DNA of 64,000 nucleotides from Thamnaconus septentrionalis (GCA_009823395.1 CM020518.1:17176501-17240500); one strand, 5' to 3'. Positions 1 to 30,762 are shown, numbered from the stretch's first letter. Program-made: numbers and translations. The notes: generated by a model not told the origin, from the sequence alone.

Positions 1-353
1 ACCTGTACTGGGAAGGCTAATGACAGTACAGTCTATTTTATTTTTGTTTTAAACATGGAATAAAATGACTCCTATGGCCAAAGGGCATTTCTATTGATAA
101 TGTACTACTTGTGTGGTGTAAACTGCAGGTTTGCAGTTGTTCGCTTGTTGCAGCCTTGACATAACCACTGGAGAATGGAGAATTACTGTGCTGAGCTCTG
201 TTTTGTTCCATAAACAACCTCAAGAACAAAAATGTGTAAGCCGCAGTATTGACCACTTTTAGCCCTCAATCAAGACAGACAACAACAGATTAAAAAAAAA
301 AAAAAAAAAAAAAAAGGACAGCGAGGCGTTCTCAAATCAAGTTTTCACGTTGT
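1..353. other. intergenic tail beyond ppia, no gene recognised
   Basis: No coding exon is visible. The stretch holds a long A-run (about 291-315) and a plus-strand AATAAA near 60. That signal could be the polyadenylation site of a convergent gene lying off the left edge, but nothing else supports this. The ORFs here are short and match nothing I recognise. Confidence 0.3.
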
Positions 354-359
354 TTTATT
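354..359 (-). other. ppia: candidate ppia polyadenylation signal (AATAAA)
   Basis: Plus-strand TTTATT reads AATAAA on the minus strand, about 230 bases downstream of the ppia stop codon. That is a normal 3' UTR length for cyclophilin A. A T-rich stretch follows further downstream on the transcript strand. Confidence 0.5.
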
Positions 360-590
360 TATACAATCAACATCGCGGGACATCGGACCTTTGTGAAAAC
401 AGAAGTCCTTTGCTAAGGAGAAGATACAAAAAAGACTTCACGACAAATATCAACACAGTAGGGAGACATCTTTAGGCGGGAAGGTGCGTTCCCGCTGACG
501 CTGCGGAGACGGTGGATGCCATGCTCGAGATCAAACCGGCTCGTGCTCGTGAGCGGGTTCGTCCGGGTTCGAGGAGAGACGGACGCCACA

Positions 591-2830
<2,240 letters not shown>

Positions 2831-2896
2831 GATCGGAGGGCCGTTGGGAGCCGAGTGCTGCGGATGGAAGGAGGCGCGGCACCGATGCAGAGCGGG

Positions 2897-2990
2897 TCGG
2901 AGTCGCTCTTTTCTATTAGAGTCTGTTTATATGACTCGACCGAGCGGTGACGTCAGGGCGTGCCGAGAGCCAATCACGTCCGGGGGTCCT
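2897..2990 (-). promoter_or_regulatory. ppia: ppia core promoter: TATA box, CRE, CCAAT box
   Basis: Upstream of the ppia ATG, read on the minus strand, lie a TATAAA (2926-2931), a full palindromic CRE TGACGTCA (2948-2955) and an inverted CCAAT motif (ATTGGC on the minus strand, 2969-2974). The spacing is TATA, then about 16 bp to the CRE, then about 14 bp to the CCAAT box. This places the transcription start near 2897-2900 and gives a 5' UTR of about 70 bases. CRE/CCAAT/TATA is a known combination for strongly and constitutively expressed genes. The assignment rests on motif position and is not tested. Confidence 0.7.
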
Positions 2991-3061
2991 CGATAAGCGT
3001 ACCGATAAACCAATCGAGGTACTATCGTAACGGGGCGCAGTCGAAGGTATGGCGACGACAG

Positions 3062-5754
3062 CTCGCGGATGATTAAACACGCGTCAGGTGTCGTCTTCAC
3101 TGAGCTTATATCTAAATATAAATATCGTATGGAACCATTAGAGAAAAAGATAAAAGAGATGATTGTTTTGCTCTAGCAGTGATATATGTATATATATTTT
3201 TTGCTATGATGATATTATCAAAGCACACAAAGTCTTTAATGACCAAAATATAGGGGTCGCAGACTCAGACTCACAAATAGCAGCACTTATAGCCTAGTAA
3301 AATTACTATATCTGTGTCATTCAATACGTACACGTGTCTCCATTTCACAGATGAAAAAATTAATTTGCAGACCAAAAGAAACTGTCAAATAAAGTCTTTT
3401 TTTTTTATTTTTGATTCTCAGAGAAGGAACAAGGAAACTGTTGGTGCAATGATGATCATGATTAAAAAATAAATAGAAAATAATGGCAATTACAATGCGT
3501 TACAAAATATGTGGAGTTATTTTTTTTTTTTTTTACAGATCTTCTTTTTCATCTAAAAAAAAAAAAAACATTTTTTTTTTCAGATTTGCAGTTTAAAAGT
3601 CCATAATTTCCAAATATATTATCATGGTGTTCTCCCGATTGGCAAAAGAACATTTCTGGTCGGGCCTTGTCTGTTTACAAACAGACCAGTCTGAAAATTG
3701 TCATAGTAAAAAAGCCTCGGCTTTAGAAAGCGATAAGAATAATTTCTAGATTTTTAACTGCAATAGTGGATGTCTGCTGACTGCTTTATGTCATGTATAC
3801 TTATGCATGACCGCCTTATTTTTAAAACTACAAATTGCTTTATAACTTTGCAAACATATGCCATGTACACAGTGCCGACAATGATCCATTATCCAACTAA
3901 TAACATAAAATTACCATGATTAACATTTCTTTTGATACACACACGTTCTCTAATGAAAACAGCTGATTTACAGTACACAAACCCGTGTCATGAAGGGTTA
4001 TACAAGTCAAATGGTTAAAAAAACAAAAACAAAACAAGTAACTGGCAGAAAATGCCATGACACATAGTTTGACATATTTACAGTAGAAACGACCAAACCA
4101 ACAGAGGCCAAGGTGGGAGTTTATGATTCACAGTGCTGACTGACGGTGAACTGAAACTCGGCCAATGTTCATGCGATTGTAACATGTTTTTCTTTTTCTC
4201 CATCGGAATAATCACTGATCACAAAATGCGATCGCTTTAAATTAGACTTCTTTTTATTCGGCTTGTGGTCATTCTAAAAATGTTGTGTTTGGAATCAAAT
4301 TCCACGAAGAAAAGATTCAACCACTTGTAGCCATTAGACATGATGGGTCTTCTCGTCCATAACTGACACCAGGAAATCACTCTTACACTCTCTCTCTCAC
4401 ACACACACACACACAGGCAACACATTCTCATATATTTTTGCCTCAGTCATACTGATGTTGTCTGTATGCTGTTGTTTTAATAATGCTTTCACTTGTACCT
4501 TACACCATTTGTTGATTCTTAACACTTATCTTTGTCCGAAGAGCCTTGTTTTCAATCTGAATACTATTAAAGTGTAGCTCACGCTTGGTTTAAAACACCA
4601 TGAAACCTGTGCCTGAAGTCGAAGAGGGGTGTGTTGTGTTCTCTGTCTCGAAGACAGTGATGGCTGCAGTGAATGAGACAATGTCAACACCTTCTACCGC
4701 AGGTCAGTTACAAAGCTCTCTTTGGCCCTTCTGAAACGTACGTGCCTTCCTGCGAAATACCCAACTTGTGGGTGTCACTGGTGCATAACTGAGTTTTGCT
4801 ACATTTGAAGGATTGGAGTCTTCATGCTTCGGAAGTGCACAAAGATACAGCAGCTCTGGTGGAGGCAGTTGGAATGTCGAGAAGTGACGTGGCTACCGTC
4901 ACCTCTCAATGCATCCCATAGCAGGAAACTTGTGTATGGGCCAGCCAAGGCTAAGCACAATTGAGCATTTTTTGTAAATGGCAAGGAAGCTCATTCCAAA
5001 AGTCTGGCTCTCCAAAGAAGTTCCTTCAATAGATGACTGGGATGCGGCTCAGATTTGAAAAAAACAAACAAAAAAAAAAAACACACACACACACTTCAAG
5101 AAAAGCTGTTATTCATTATCATTTTTTGGGGAGAAGAAGTTGAAATTTTTGTGCAGGAACTGGTGTTCTTAAGAAAAAAAATCCAATGATTTTTTTATTT
5201 TTATTTTTTGCACCCAAGTTGGAATATTTCATAAACTAGGCCTTAAAGTTGCAGCTGTTTGCAACCTGTGATGTTCAAATTGAAATGGAGTCAGATTAAT
5301 GCATAAAGCGAACGGCAGTATTAAACAAAGAGGAGTTTAGTCCAACAGATATCTGGGTTTGAAAAAGTCTGAAAGTCTGTGTTCATTCACAAACACACCC
5401 CAGCTTTCATCATCTGCCCAAGTAAATGAAATCTATAAATACATTGTTAGGTGTAAATCCCTCAGCCTGCGCCTTGTGTTGTAGTGCAGAGTGTTGATCT
5501 GTGGTGTTGTTCACAAAAGGGTGAAAGGTCAAATTTGCACGTGGAGAGGGTCTCTCGACGTGTGTCAGCAGGATAAAATAAAAAGACAAACACACACACG
5601 CACACTCACGCACAGGCACGCACGCACTCACACGGATGGCGGGTTGCCAACGCAGATGATGCAGCGTTCGAGTGACGGAACGCAGAGGTACAGCAGGGAA
5701 GCGGCGGCCGGACAGGGGGAGGAGGACAGCTGTTACGAAGCGTTAGGATGGCGG
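3062..5754 (-). other. zmiz2: probable zmiz2 3' UTR and zmiz2-ppia spacer
   Basis: No coding exon is visible. The sequence is AT-rich, with T-runs and a short (AC)n near 4398. Minus-strand AATAAA motifs at 4253-4258 and 3404-3409 are candidate ends for the zmiz2 transcript, giving a 3' UTR of about 1.5 or 2.3 kb. The boundary with the ppia promoter near 3.0 kb is inferred. Confidence 0.4.
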
Positions 5755-20947
<15,193 letters not shown>

Positions 20948-21000
20948 CAGATGAACGGGGGGATCATTACGGCGCCCCCCACTGTCTTCGAGAGGCGGCC

Positions 21001-24000
21001 CTGAGAGGGATAAAGACGTGCACATAAAGAGACGGTTACTCAGAGCTCATTTGCTGCGCGGCAACAATTTATCATCACTGTAGCCCACACTGCAAGCACA
21101 AAGACGAGCGTGCCCTCCCACTTGCAGCCAAGCCACTCACTTTAATCTGTGCGAGCGCGCGCGGGTGTGTGCGCGTGCGCGCCTGCCAGCGCGTGCGCGG
21201 ACCCCGCGCGCATCAAAACGTTAGCCTATCGCTGACTGCCGAAGCTCTGATACCTCTCAAAGGACGGGGGGAAGGGTGCCGAATGCTAAATTTAGCTTGC
21301 TGATTTCAAAAGGAATTTAAGAGAACGGAGATGTGAAGAGGCAGACTCCTCTCTCAGCAGCGCGTCGGCACATAAAACACACAGCTCCCGTCGGGCTGCT
21401 GCTGCTGCTGCTGCTGCTGGGAGGAATCGTCCCGTTCCTCCCGTTGATTAATTTAATAACACACCTGCGCTCTTTAGAATTAACTCTCCCACCCTCCCCG
21501 AATGCCAGATGTTTCCAGCCTTTTCTTTTTTCCAACAAACCCACCCCGACCTCCTCCTCCTCCTTCTTGCTGCACCTCTGCGAACTCCCACCACCACTAA
21601 TGATTTCCTTAACTGCACCACCACCTCCACCTCCTCCCTGCTCCCTCCTCCATCCTCCCCACGCCCGTCTCTTTGCTTTCCTTTTTGCACGCTGCAGATT
21701 TGGGTCAGACACCCCGCATCTTTTAGAGGAAGTATAGGGAGGTGTTGCTGGTGGTGGTGGTGGTGAGGGGGTGTTGCTCAGATCACATGACGGCGGTTGC
21801 TGATTTGCCTCTCCACAAAGGGCTTTGGCAGCCCTCAGACGTTCGTCTTGTAAGTACCGCCAGCGTTGGCGCACAAAGGGGAGGGTGGTGGTGGTGGAGG
21901 TGGAGGTGGGAGACGTGTGTCTAGTGGAATCGAACGTGAGCGGCACACGCTGTACCTGCTGCGGAACGATTGAGACACGCTGTTCCCGCTTCACCTCGAC
22001 TTCCTGACCTTTTCTCCGGCAGCCAACCCCCCCCGTCCGTCCGTCCTGTCCGTCTGTCCGTCCTCTGACCCATCGCAACACTGGAGGCACTCAATCAACC
22101 CTCGACTGACCCCCTCCAAACCACCCGCTGTTTTGATGGGACTGATTTGTGTGAGCGTGTCTCTGCTCAAGAGCAGATGCAGCAGATAGCGGAAGAATTT
22201 CCAGGTTCAAGGTTATCGAGATTGTTTAAAGCTTCGACCACCGCAACAATTTATTCCCAGTCTGCTCATTTCAGAGAGTGAAAAAAGAAGAAGACGGTAA
22301 CATTTTTTATTAGGAACCACAAGAACTCTCTGACACTCTGAAAGCTGCCATTTAATTCTTCAAGACTGGCCACACATACTAGACAACGGTCAAGTCCTCA
22401 GTGATTTAAATCTGTTGCTCTATAGATGAAGAGGAAGATAAGGTGCTACCCAGATATCTGGAATTGTTACTCAGACATCGACTCAAAGCACAGTGATGTC
22501 TTCTTCTCTTTTTTTTTTAGTCTGCATCACCAACATACACAGACCACCATGTTCTGACATCCAAGCAGACACTGTGGGAGGGGTGTCCTTTTCTTTTTCT
22601 TTCAACGTGTTGGCGAGGCTGCTGCGAGCAGAGGAGTCAGGCTGTAGGCAGAGTGGATTTTGCGGGGAAGAATTTTGCATAATTTCAGCGGCACAATATG
22701 TCATGAGCGACGGCGCCGTCCCAACTCCTTCACTGGCAGCGGTTGACACAAAAGGATGGCACTAAATCACAGAACATTAACCCCTGGCACCGACTGCCAT
22801 GCCCACTCTGCCAAAGCCCCACAATGTTTTCCGGCTTCATTTTCATATTGTTACATGGGATTTGTAGATGAATGAGGTAAAGGCTTAGGTTAAGTGCCAG
22901 TCCGCCGGACTCAGTTTGTGATATAACAAGTACAGTCAGGCTAAATGAGAAATAAACTGACATTTAAACTTAATCATCTCCCTTTGCCACCGTGGCTGTC
23001 CTGCGACAGCTGTTATCAACCTTCAGTCGCGCTCGATGTAAGCACACATAAGTATTTCCAATTGAAGTGTTATAAAGTACGCAGACCCCCCCCCCTTCAT
23101 TTGCCACGCTGAATCATAAGATCGAGTCTCTGTTAATGAGAACTTTTTATCCTTGTATATGCATGACCTTAACTCAGAGGGGAACCTTATCTTGATGTTC
23201 TGAATCAGCAGTTCTGGAACTAGAAACCAGAAACTGAATTGAGCCCATAGGGCAATTTGGTTCACAGTCAGCCATGAGAAATTAATATCAGACAAACCCG
23301 GGGAAGAAAAAAAAAAAAAATGCAACAGCAAGTTGAAGCTTTTTATTTCGGTCCCCCCAGAGTTGAGTGCTCAGACTCAGGATTTGGTGAACTGGCTGCT
23401 TCCTGAAAGGGCACCCAGAAGGCCCGACCACGCAGCTGCCGTGTGGAGAGACGAGAGCACGCAGATACTCACGTGAGCGAACGTGAAATCTGTTGAAAAA
23501 CAAACACGGAGTGCGGACATTTTCCCCTCTCGGTCCCATAATAGTACGTCTTGTGTGACAGATTATGCAGTTGTTGCCATAACTGAACGAACTGGTTTTC
23601 ATTTTCGATATTCCTCGTGCCTCAGGGGACTGTTTTGTTTATATTTAACTGTAAAAATATGCAACATCTGGTTTCTAATATGCCCCCCCCCCCCCCTCCA
23701 ACATAGGTTATTGACTAGTCTTCTTTCAGAGGCTCTGACTCAGTGAGGAAAAAGACAAACGGCACAAGTGGACAAATAATAGTTTGTGGCCAATCTCTGG
23801 ATCAGGTCAGGGCCCTGATTTGACATCCTAACTTTCCTCAGAGAGCCGTCAAACAGCAGAGAACCAAGCTTAAAATCGCCCAGCCTTAGATTTCATTAAC
23901 CATAGCAATTCAATTACACACAATAGAGCTCAATTCAACACATAATGCAAGTCAAGAACGACATCTGAAAAACAATGTTGACATTTTCACTTGGAGATTA

Positions 24001-26570
24001 AAATAGATGATCATCTGCTGTAAAGCAACTCCCCAAAGGATTCTAGCAGCTCTTAAAAGATGCAGATGAAATGCTTCCATGTTGGACTTCAAACTTGAAA
24101 AGCTTGTCGTCAACAGATGGATGAGAGGACGCAGCTAATGGCTCTTCCCTCTGCAGATTAATGGAACATAATTTGAAGTGTCTTGGACAATAAAGCACTT
24201 ATTATGCTGTAGTATCAGACAACATGATAAGCCTGTCTTCCAAGTCACAATATGAGTCCATTCACAGCGATGCTGAATGTGGGACGTTTAAAACAGACTA
24301 CAACAAAAGCTGCCCACATTTCCTGGAGAGAAATCATAATACACACGTCTGAAAAAAAACTCTTTTGTTATTTGTTCTGTTAATTTGTTTAACAAGTCAT
24401 GCTTGCACTGAAGCTTAAGACATCTCTCCCTCCCTCCCTCGGGCAAAGGTGGACTCCTTTGTTAGGCCCAATAATTGGACTCCTGTCTGACACTAATGCA
24501 CAGTAGCAGCCTCATAATGTGACACTGAAAACCTCAACAGTAAATCGCGCTGTTATTAACAGCTAACCCAAACAGCCCGTAGTCTCGGCAGATTAGTTTA
24601 AAGCTGCTGATTACATCTGTAATCAAATTCAATTAACCTGATAACTAATCCAAGCCGAGACTAACGAGTGTTCAGTGCCGCTTGCGCGTATGAATTTCTT
24701 GATGACAAAAGAGGTTGGCAGCCGGTCCCCCCGACGATTAAACACTCCCTGTTCTACCAGAGCCAGTAACACATAAACACAGCGCAGGAGATTAGGATCC
24801 ATTAGCCACAAACTCAGACCAACTCCGAGGCCCAGCCTCACCTTCATGTAAATGGATTCTTAGCTCAGGGGCTCTCTTGTTGCGGAATCCACTTATCTAG
24901 TGGTGGAATGTCGAGTGGCAGACCTGAGCTACTCCAGTCGTACTCCACAGAGGTTACAAATCACAACTTTACGCACAAAAAAAAACCTATGGGAAAATAT
25001 GTTTAAATTACACAAATGTTGCTCGTTGCACATAAATAGGTGACGTGTGAAGACACTTGAAGACTCGATTCACCATTTTAACACCGCAGAGAAGAAACTG
25101 AGTGCCTTCTTCTGTGCTACTTATCAACACTCAGGACCTGATGTTTTCATCCTTTTCACAAGGACTAGACAAGTGGGAGATTAACGCTTTCTTCTTTTTT
25201 TTTTAACGTTTATTCCTCTAATATCTTTCAACAGCACTGCACTTTCAAGGCTGCAGCTTTGCAGGGGGGAGATTTGCTCCTGTCGAAGTTAACAGCGACA
25301 GCAACCAGACGTTTGAAAACAAAAAAAAAAAAAGACGACGACTTCGGCTCTAATTCTACAATTTGAGGGAAGCACAAATTACTGGAAAGAAACGAGTCAA
25401 GCGGTTTGACACAGAGCACCTAGGCTGTGATTAAAACAGCAAAGCCTTTTGGCAACCTTGAATAATTGAAAGGGGATTGTTAAGCAAATATCAGCAGACA
25501 ATAATGTCTGGGGGTTGGATTCCTTAAAAAGGAATTAATGGCAAAGGTTGCGGGATGAAAACACAATACACTTGATACAGTAGACACACGCGCTTGAAAG
25601 GGTTGATTCGCACTGCACCTGCTTTTAATGGAGCACTAATTATGAGTCTCCTGGGATCTGAGATCACACTGATTAATAGTCTGTTTAATACCAGCGCACA
25701 CAAGAATGGAAGGATTCCTCCTGCACAGCCAGAAGAGCAGGAGCCCGAAACAAAAGGCACAGAACTGGAAAATAAAAGTGTAAATTAAAACCAAGAGGAT
25801 CCCGGTGATTCTGGTGTGCTTGGCAATGAGCGTAATGTATGAAGAGAGTTGTGTGCCACAGGTGCCTCATTGACAACAAGTTAAGGTGTATTTAATAGGT
25901 AAGGGAACATTGAAACAAAAACTACTCTTGCTTTAAAGCGCCCGGTTTCACCATTTTTGTGTGCGTGTCTGAAGAGGAACAAGGTGGGGGAAAAATTACA
26001 AGAAAACATCCAAGACAGCACACAAGGACTCCCCTGCTTCTCAGGCTTCACGGACACCTTTTCTTTTTTTAACCATTCTCAAACACTGACCCCAAACTAA
26101 GTCAGTGTGGACTCCAGCCAAGTCAACATGTTATTGCGACCATGAGACATCCAGGAAGTCATGGTCACAGCACAAAAACAGGCAGTGGACACCTCATAAT
26201 ACACGTGTCCCAAAACAACACGCACACGCACAAAAAAGCCAGATGTGCAACAAATCTACTGAAGAAAAACCCGCCTTATTTCGCTCCCCTGTAACCGAAA
26301 CTAGATATTTCTAATGATAACATAGATCATCTGTTGATGAGACGATGACGATCAGAGCGGCGCACATCACGCTGCAGCAGCAGCAGCAAGCGCCACAAAA
26401 CAAAACACGCTGCTCACATTTGCAGCAGAAGCAGAACAAAGCGTTGGAGGAGCGATGTGGTCGCTGTGTGAAGGAGTGCAGCGTCTCTCTGTGTGTGTGA
26501 GTGTGTGAGAGAGGGAGAGAGTGCGTATCACCCATCGCTGGAAAAATGAGACGATGTTTCTTTCACCTAC
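21001..26570. other. zmiz2: zmiz2 first intron, no coding exon seen
   Basis: About 5.5 kb between the leader exon and the first coding exon. It contains alternating GCGCGC/GTGTGC sequence (21148-21215), GCT/GGT triplet runs (21399-22000), a C-run (about 23683-23697) and several AT-rich blocks with TAATTA-like sites that look like possible conserved enhancers. The long minus-strand frame at 21317-22090 is low-complexity Ser/Pro/Gly/Arg and is not called. Confidence 0.5.
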
Positions 26571-26720
26571 CTGGCCGAGCCGGTCAACGGTTGTCTTGAC
26601 GCTCATCGCAAAAAAGCGAGCATGTTGGTTAAGGAACGTTAACCCAAAACAAAAGCATACATCCCGCGTAGACTCGGAGGAGGGACAGAGCTCTCTTCTC
26701 TGAGGGAGGGGGGGAAAAGT
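26571..26720 (-). other. zmiz2: non-coding first exon of zmiz2 (5' end uncertain)
   Basis: A consensus donor (CAG, then GTAGGT) ends an exon at 26571 on the minus strand. The sequence just upstream carries several ATG codons with quick stops, so it is read as untranslated leader. CpG-rich sequence up to about 27.1 kb, with GCC/GCT triplets, fits a CpG-island promoter. The transcription start is not determined, and direct splicing to the exon at 21000 is inferred. Confidence 0.5.
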
Positions 26721-27250
26721 CTCAAGTTTGAATCATGCGTGGTTCCCTTCGGTGGTGTCAGCGGAGGTGTGGGTAGAGACTGGAGCTGCCGTCGCTGCTG
26801 CTGCTGCCGTCGCCGCCGCTGCTGGCTGCGCCGCTGGCACCGCTAAGCTACTGACTGCTACTCTGCGCTGTTAACTTTGTGTTACGGCGTCTGATCTTCG
26901 CGCCGCGACGACCGTTGTACTGTGTAAAGGCACGGCGACTCAGGCGAGCCCAACTCTCCGCATTCGGTAGCCGACGTAACGGGAGCTTACCTTGCGCCTG
27001 CTTGCTTGCTTGCTCCCAGCTGCCAGACGACGAGCAAAAAGAAAGAGAGGAAAAAAAGAAAAAGCCCAGCCGCTGGACCGCGGTAGACAATTAAGTGAGC
27101 TAGCTAGCTCGTTAGCGTCGCAGCCGGGGCTAAACGAGACGAGGCTGTTTGATAACGGAGCACCGTCATTATTAATAATAATGCGCGGGAGCTGTGACTT
27201 TTTTGCGTTCGCTTGCCTCACAGGCTACGCTCAGGAGTAAGTATGCCGTT
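26721..27250 (-). promoter_or_regulatory. zmiz2: CpG-rich promoter region of zmiz2
   Basis: G+C- and CpG-rich DNA immediately upstream of the leader exon, with clustered CGCCG/GCCGC motifs and no TATA box at an obvious place. Open frames on either strand here are shadows with no recognisable protein. Confidence 0.45.
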
Positions 27251-27801
27251 AAACGCCCCAAATATTACCACGCTGTCGGATGTGTATTAAAGGAAAAAAA
27301 TAAAAAAAGGAAAAAAACGTCAAGTGGTTCCCTATTAGCAATGCCGATTAATTAGCCTGGGACTAATTGGGTAGCTGAGTTAATTAGGAGACAGACGCTG
27401 GTTGCGGTCTGTCAGGGCCATAACATGGCTGCTCAGTATACCTTCCTCATTGCACAATGACCCCCGTATAATATATTCATGAGATCACACGGCTAATGTC
27501 TCCCACGGAGAGAGCGAGAGCGCGCGCGCGCGAGAGAGAAAGCATTTTCCTAACCCTCCACCTACAAGTCAGTCAGACTGACTGACTGACTGCAGATCAT
27601 TTCAGAGGAGGGGTTTTGATGGTGGGGGGTGGGAGGTGAGCAATGACGTCACCTGCAAATTATCACGTCTGTACGTCTCATGCATACAGCCCGGGTCCGT
27701 GGTTTCCTGTCAGATACCTTTAACACCTACATGCAGTGTTGTGTGTCATGTAAAAGCACCTCTTTGGCAGCATGCAGACAACTGACACTGGTGGTGGTGG
27801 G

Positions 27802-27802
<1 letters not shown>

Positions 27803-27841
<39 letters not shown>
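27803..27841. repeat. (TG)n microsatellite
   Basis: About 19 uninterrupted TG units. Confidence 0.95.
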
Positions 27842-27842
<1 letters not shown>

Positions 27843-30762
27843 ACTTGAAGGCAGCCTATGTTCCAACAACAACAAGGTAGGCAACCAGTACTGGGGAGTC
27901 ATTAGAAGGGTCTGCAGTATCCAGCCAGAGGGCAGTGCAGCGTGGAGCATAAAAAAGTCCAACCTGCCTGTGTTTTTGCAGACCTCTGTTGCCCTGGAAA
28001 CAGGTGCAGAGACTTCTCATTTCTTCATTTTTTTTTCTCCCTCTCGCTCTGCCTCTCGACACTATCCATATCGCTCCCCACCACAACTGCCAACACCACC
28101 TCTACACTACACTCCACTCCACTCCACGCTGCTGCTGCTGCTGCTGCCTGCCTGCTTTGCTGCTTCCTCCCCCACGACCTGCCGCATAGTACAATCACAC
28201 ACACGCATTACCGCACACACACACTTTGCACACATTTTCCAATCTACTGCAGTCATTTCACAATGTCACAGGACAGAGTAACTGAATTGTCGGCGACATA
28301 ACCAACACGCACGTGCGCGCGCACGCACACACACAACAAGAGAAGTGTGATCAACGTTGACCTGAGTCTGACTCCTGCTCTGATGTTGAGCAGCCATCGT
28401 TGCTGCAACAATCTGAACCCCAGGAGGAATCAAATAAAAAAAAAAACAGTGAGGGGGAGATGCGGAGTGTTGAGAAGACAAAGAGGGAACAACTGAAATC
28501 AAGGACTGGTGGGAGTAAAGGAAAAAAAAAAAAAAACAAAGACGCTGCACTCTGAGGCTCATCTTGCTTTCTCTGTGTGGGTGAGCACAAAGAAAGCCGA
28601 GGCAATTTCTATTAATAAAAATCAAAATGATTGCAAATTAGAACGTTTGCCTTGAGGTGTTTTACAATCAGTCCAGCATTTTAATGACCTCCGTTCTAGG
28701 ATTTTTTTTATTTTTTTTTATTTTTTGAAGCAGAGTTTGAACAAAAGAACTTTCAGTGGGAAATTGGAGCAAACTTCTGAGCTTAACCAAGTCTCATACG
28801 CTGAAGACACAATTGGAGGTTTTGCTAAGCTCAGTGTAAAATTACCTTGTACACTATCAGCAATTAGAAACTCTAAAAAAAAAAAAAGAGGACAGAATGA
28901 CTTTACTTTATTGATTGTATGAGCCCACATACAAACACCTCTGTATCGTAACTAAGTGTTGCTATGACCAGTCATACCACTGAAAAGAGAGAGCGTACAG
29001 TTTGTGGCGCAGAAACAGAAATACTGTCTGAACAGGAGACACACAATAACACTGGCCGTGTCTCCTCACTCAGGCCTTTTTAAGTCATCCTAGTGTTTCT
29101 GCAGTGTTATGCGTGCATGCCATTGTGGTGACTTTTCTCTTTGGCAGCAGGCAGAACATTCCAGGGAAATGGCTGACCCAGAATAACACACACACACACG
29201 CACACACACACACACACACAGGCAGGGTGGCTGACTAAGAAGGGAGGTCCTCCGCCCTTTTGGCTGCGTTACACTCTCGTTTTTACTCTCTTGACGGCTT
29301 GATGTTTTTGTGTTTAGGGGAAACACGCGTCCGCACATAGATCAAACCCAAGCGTGCATATGCAGCCTGGACGGCGACACACATGACTCTCAGCACAAGA
29401 ACTCATCACAGTGTTTGCCCCTCAGCTTTTCTATAACTCCATTGTCGTGTCAGCAAACCATACAAATGTCGATTTTCACCGCACATGCTGTCGATAAGTC
29501 AAGCAAAGCCCGGCGAAAAGTATGTTCATTGTCCTTACAGTCACGAGTGGCGTGTTTTAGAATTTTAAAGGTCCAATATTACAAAAAAAAATTTCAGATG
29601 TCTCATTTGACACCCCTGAGTTTTCAGGAACATCCTCACCTACTAATTAGTTTTCCAAGTGAACTGTGCAACGATCCAGAAAACTTATAGCACGAACAAA
29701 CAAACACCTTGCTGGGGGTTTTCACTGGGACAGGTATCATCGAGGCATTAGTATTCTTTGTGACATTATAAAAGGCTTTTCACTTCGCGCACACTTGCAT
29801 CAAGCAAAAGGGAAAGAAACAATTAACAGGTAGGAAACTTTAGTCAAGAGAATTTGTTGCATAATCTTCAAACGATGTTGCAATGTGTAAAATGTAAAAT
29901 TAATATCTTTAATGTATTCTTTTTTAATAACAGTTCTGCAATATTGTGGTCTCATTGTTAAAGAATAAAGACTTTCTCTCTTTTACTGCTCCACCACATC
30001 TCAAATGCTGAGATAGACAGATCTCTGTAACATTTGTAAGGGTGACATGTTGGCGGAGTCAAGTATATTTTTCCTCTCTCCTTTTAAGAGCAATTTGTCC
30101 CAATTGAACTACAGTTATTCTCCTGCCCCCTCAACCTCTCAGTCTCCACTTGGCACACTCCTCTCATACCACCATCTGTTGTCACAAATGAAAATGTCAC
30201 TTCTGTTTGAATGGTTTAATGATGGAAATTACAGAGATATGTAAACATTTTAGATTGAAGGCTCTTAGAGGAGTCCTGGATCACTTAGATGTCTAAGGAT
30301 GGAGGATTTGTACTGGGTTCATCTGTGTTGTTGTTGTTATTATTATATAGTTCTGTACGTACTAATAGACATTGTACACAGTGAAGTAAACACAATTTTC
30401 TCTGTGGAAACAATTCAAGTTTAAAGCACCGTGTTTTAGCAGCAGTAATGTAAGTGGTCTCTATTATCATGCACAGATATTTACGGTGTAGTCGTGTGAA
30501 AAGTGAGTCTAACAGGTCCGTGCTGGCTCACTGCTTCCATCTCGTGTTGCCAGTGCAGTATTGCATGCTACATACAATTGCCTCGACTCATGGAAACGTT
30601 ACTATTTAAACCCCAATATACGACGTGACTCTTGATTTGTATTTAGGTAAAATGTAACTGAGCGAAAAAGGGGACAATTAAAACCGGAAACGTACAAATG
30701 GTTGTAACTTTGATTTGGAAACATTAACGCTTACTCGATATATTACCAATTAGGTTTCCACT

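Noticed and set aside
21317..22090. 257-codon minus-strand open frame
   Set aside because: Low-complexity Ser/Pro/Gly/Arg translation of GGT/GGA triplet runs inside zmiz2 intron 1, with no domain and no splice context.
27772..28301. Overlapping plus-strand frames of 119-169 codons
   Set aside because: Derived from TG, CTG and CACT runs, with no recognisable protein and no conserved splice sites.
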